Positions 13,265 to 14,292 of a stretch of 14,292 bases of DNA are shown one piece after another; within the stretch, counting starts at the first letter, position 1; every line of letters starts with the position of its first letter. Made by a program: the position numbers and the translations under genes. Source of the stretch: Aquificaceae bacterium (GTDB taxonomy: Bacteria; Aquificota; Aquificia; Aquificales; Aquificaceae); assembly GCA_026982025.1 (NCBI GenBank), contig JALSHX010000205.1, positions 1 through 14,292 of the forward strand, given 5' to 3'. The notes under the pieces are model-generated. The model was not told where the DNA came from. It searched no databases and saw only the letters and a list, made by a program, of their open reading frames with translations.

Positions 13265-14292
13265 ATGGAAGGAAGGAGAATTGAAGGCGTTTTTCTTGAC
13301 AGTCAGATTTTGCGTTCAAAGGCTCAGGAAGCCTATTCCGCTTCTCGGGCTTTTGAGCTCAGGATTCTCTCAAGGGTTCCGGAGGCACTACTTGCAGCGC
13401 TAACTCAGGAAGGAGGTAGGTTCCGGGGAACAGTTGTTGAGGCAAACAGCAGGACGGTACGCCTGATGCTTGAAAACGGCTTTGAAATTTCTGCTGAAAA
13501 CAGACTTACAATGCCCATCAATGAAGGTGACGAACTCACCCTTGTTCTGGAATCAAAAAACCCGTTAATTCTTAGGGTTGAAAGGGCTTTGAGCTCCGCT
13601 GGTGCTTTGAGGGATGTGATCCTCGGGGGACTCAGGGTATTTTTGTCCTCCTTTAAAAGAGGATACGGAGGTGAAGAGCTGAGAGTTGCTCTTGAGGATT
13701 CGGGAATAGTTTACGAGAAAAGGATATGGGATTTCCTCAGGGGATCGGTAGATAAAAGCGTTTTTTCCTCGGACCTTAAGTACAGGGTTTTGACGGACCT
13801 CGCATCCAAAGACGCGGGTTCTGTATTGAGAGCCATTGAGTCAATTGAAATTCCCGATGACTTGAGGGGAGAGGTAGAAACACTCAAGTTCCTTCTAAAG
13901 GAAGGCAAAAAGTTAGAGTTCTTCACCGGTCTTGTCAGGCTGTCGGAAAAGGTGGGGGATCTTTTGAGGGATAAAAATTCACAATTAAATAAAATGTCAA
14001 TGTCCGTAAGTAAGTTTTTTCAGGGATTCACAAAAAGCCTCCTTGAGCTTTTGAAATCCTCAGGCATAAAAGTTTCAACAATTCCTTCAACGATGAAGGG
14101 AATAGAGTCTAATCCCAAATCAATTGACCTTGTGGTGGAATCCTTCAAGAACTTCAGGGATCACAGGATGGGCGAGTTTGTGGAAAAGATGAGGCTGATA
14201 GGAATTAACATTGAGGACCGCGACAGATTGATGTCTGAAAGGGAAAGGTTACTGCCCAGACTCGCAAAACTCGTGGAAACTGCGGTAAAGGG
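13265..14292 (+). CDS. unidentified protein, 5' part (runs off the window)
   Basis: An open frame of 342 codons runs to the right edge without a stop. It starts at ATG 13265 immediately after the kinase TGA, in the same frame, and has no ribosome-binding site of its own. Protein features: charged helical N terminus at about 1-48; a beta-rich segment at about 52-106 (FRGTVVEANSRTVRLMLEN, then NEGDELTLVLES and NPLILRVE); then a long helical Lys/Glu/Leu-rich region. No signal peptide, membrane segment or catalytic motif. The beta segment recalls the small barrel in FliK/YlqG-like proteins, whose genes often precede an FlhB-like gene (weak inference; check downstream). The length and amino-acid make-up make it a real gene. 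Confidence 0.8.
   Translation, partial: MEGRRIEGVFLDSQILRSKAQEAYSASRAFELRILSRVPEALLAALTQEGGRFRGTVVEANSRTVRLMLENGFEISAENRLTMPINEGDELTLVLESKNPLILRVERALSSAGALRDVILGGLRVFLSSFKRGYGGEELRVALEDSGIVYEKRIWDFLRGSVDKSVFSSDLKYRVLTDLASKDAGSVLRAIESIEIPDDLRGEVETLKFLLKEGKKLEFFTGLVRLSEKVGDLLRDKNSQLNKMSMSVSKFFQGFTKSLLELLKSSGIKVSTIPSTMKGIESNPKSIDLVVESFKNFRDHRMGEFVEKMRLIGINIEDRDRLMSERERLLPRLAKLVETAVK

Overview
The window reads as a gene-dense stretch of chromosome from a thermophilic bacterium, most likely of the Aquificota (inference). This rests on the tight packing, the high Lys/Glu/Arg content of the proteins, the frequent AGG/AGA arginine codons, a bacterial HerA-type ATPase, and the general look of MetF, HemC and the lysyl-tRNA-synthetase-like EpmA. 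No 16S rRNA or other decisive marker is present. No mobile element, CRISPR array or phage gene was seen, and no gene-free stretch exceeds 300 bases; the longest gap, about 210 bases, holds a tRNA.

Layout. (1) Bases 2-94 (+): the C-terminal end of an unidentified protein, overlapping tail-to-tail with the next operon. (2) Bases 75-2191 (-): epmA-like, a 111-residue hypothetical protein, and metF, overlapping or nearly touching. (3) Bases 2215-3619 (+): a small cupin and the GTPase ychF, divergent from group 2 across a 23-base spacer with overlapping opposed -10 elements. (4) Bases 3609-8853 (-): hemC, a HerA-like ATPase, a periplasmic murein amidase, an exported protein with two heme-c motifs, and aroK, almost all overlapping or within a few bases. 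Its end overlaps the end of ychF. (5) Bases 8905-9651 (+): a PolB-type 3'-5' exonuclease, divergent from hemC. (6) Bases 9731-9822 (+): tRNA-Ser(GGA). (7) Bases 9862-14292 (+): a DUF2892 membrane protein, ruvX, mltG, a CorA-type metal channel, a ROK-family sugar kinase and the start of an unidentified protein that runs off the window.

Most genes are housekeeping: C1 metabolism (MetF), heme synthesis (HemC), aromatic amino acids (AroK), murein hydrolysis (amidase, MltG), RNA or DNA maintenance (RuvX, HerA-like, exonuclease) and translation (EpmA-like, YchF, tRNA-Ser). The operons appear to be built by packing rather than by pathway. The least ordinary points are the HerA-like protein with an altered P-loop and an exonuclease gene across the divergent spacer, the diheme exported protein with a long unassigned N-terminal domain, the palindrome CTTATAAG in both divergent spacers, and a kinase separated from the next gene only by an in-frame TGA followed directly by ATG.
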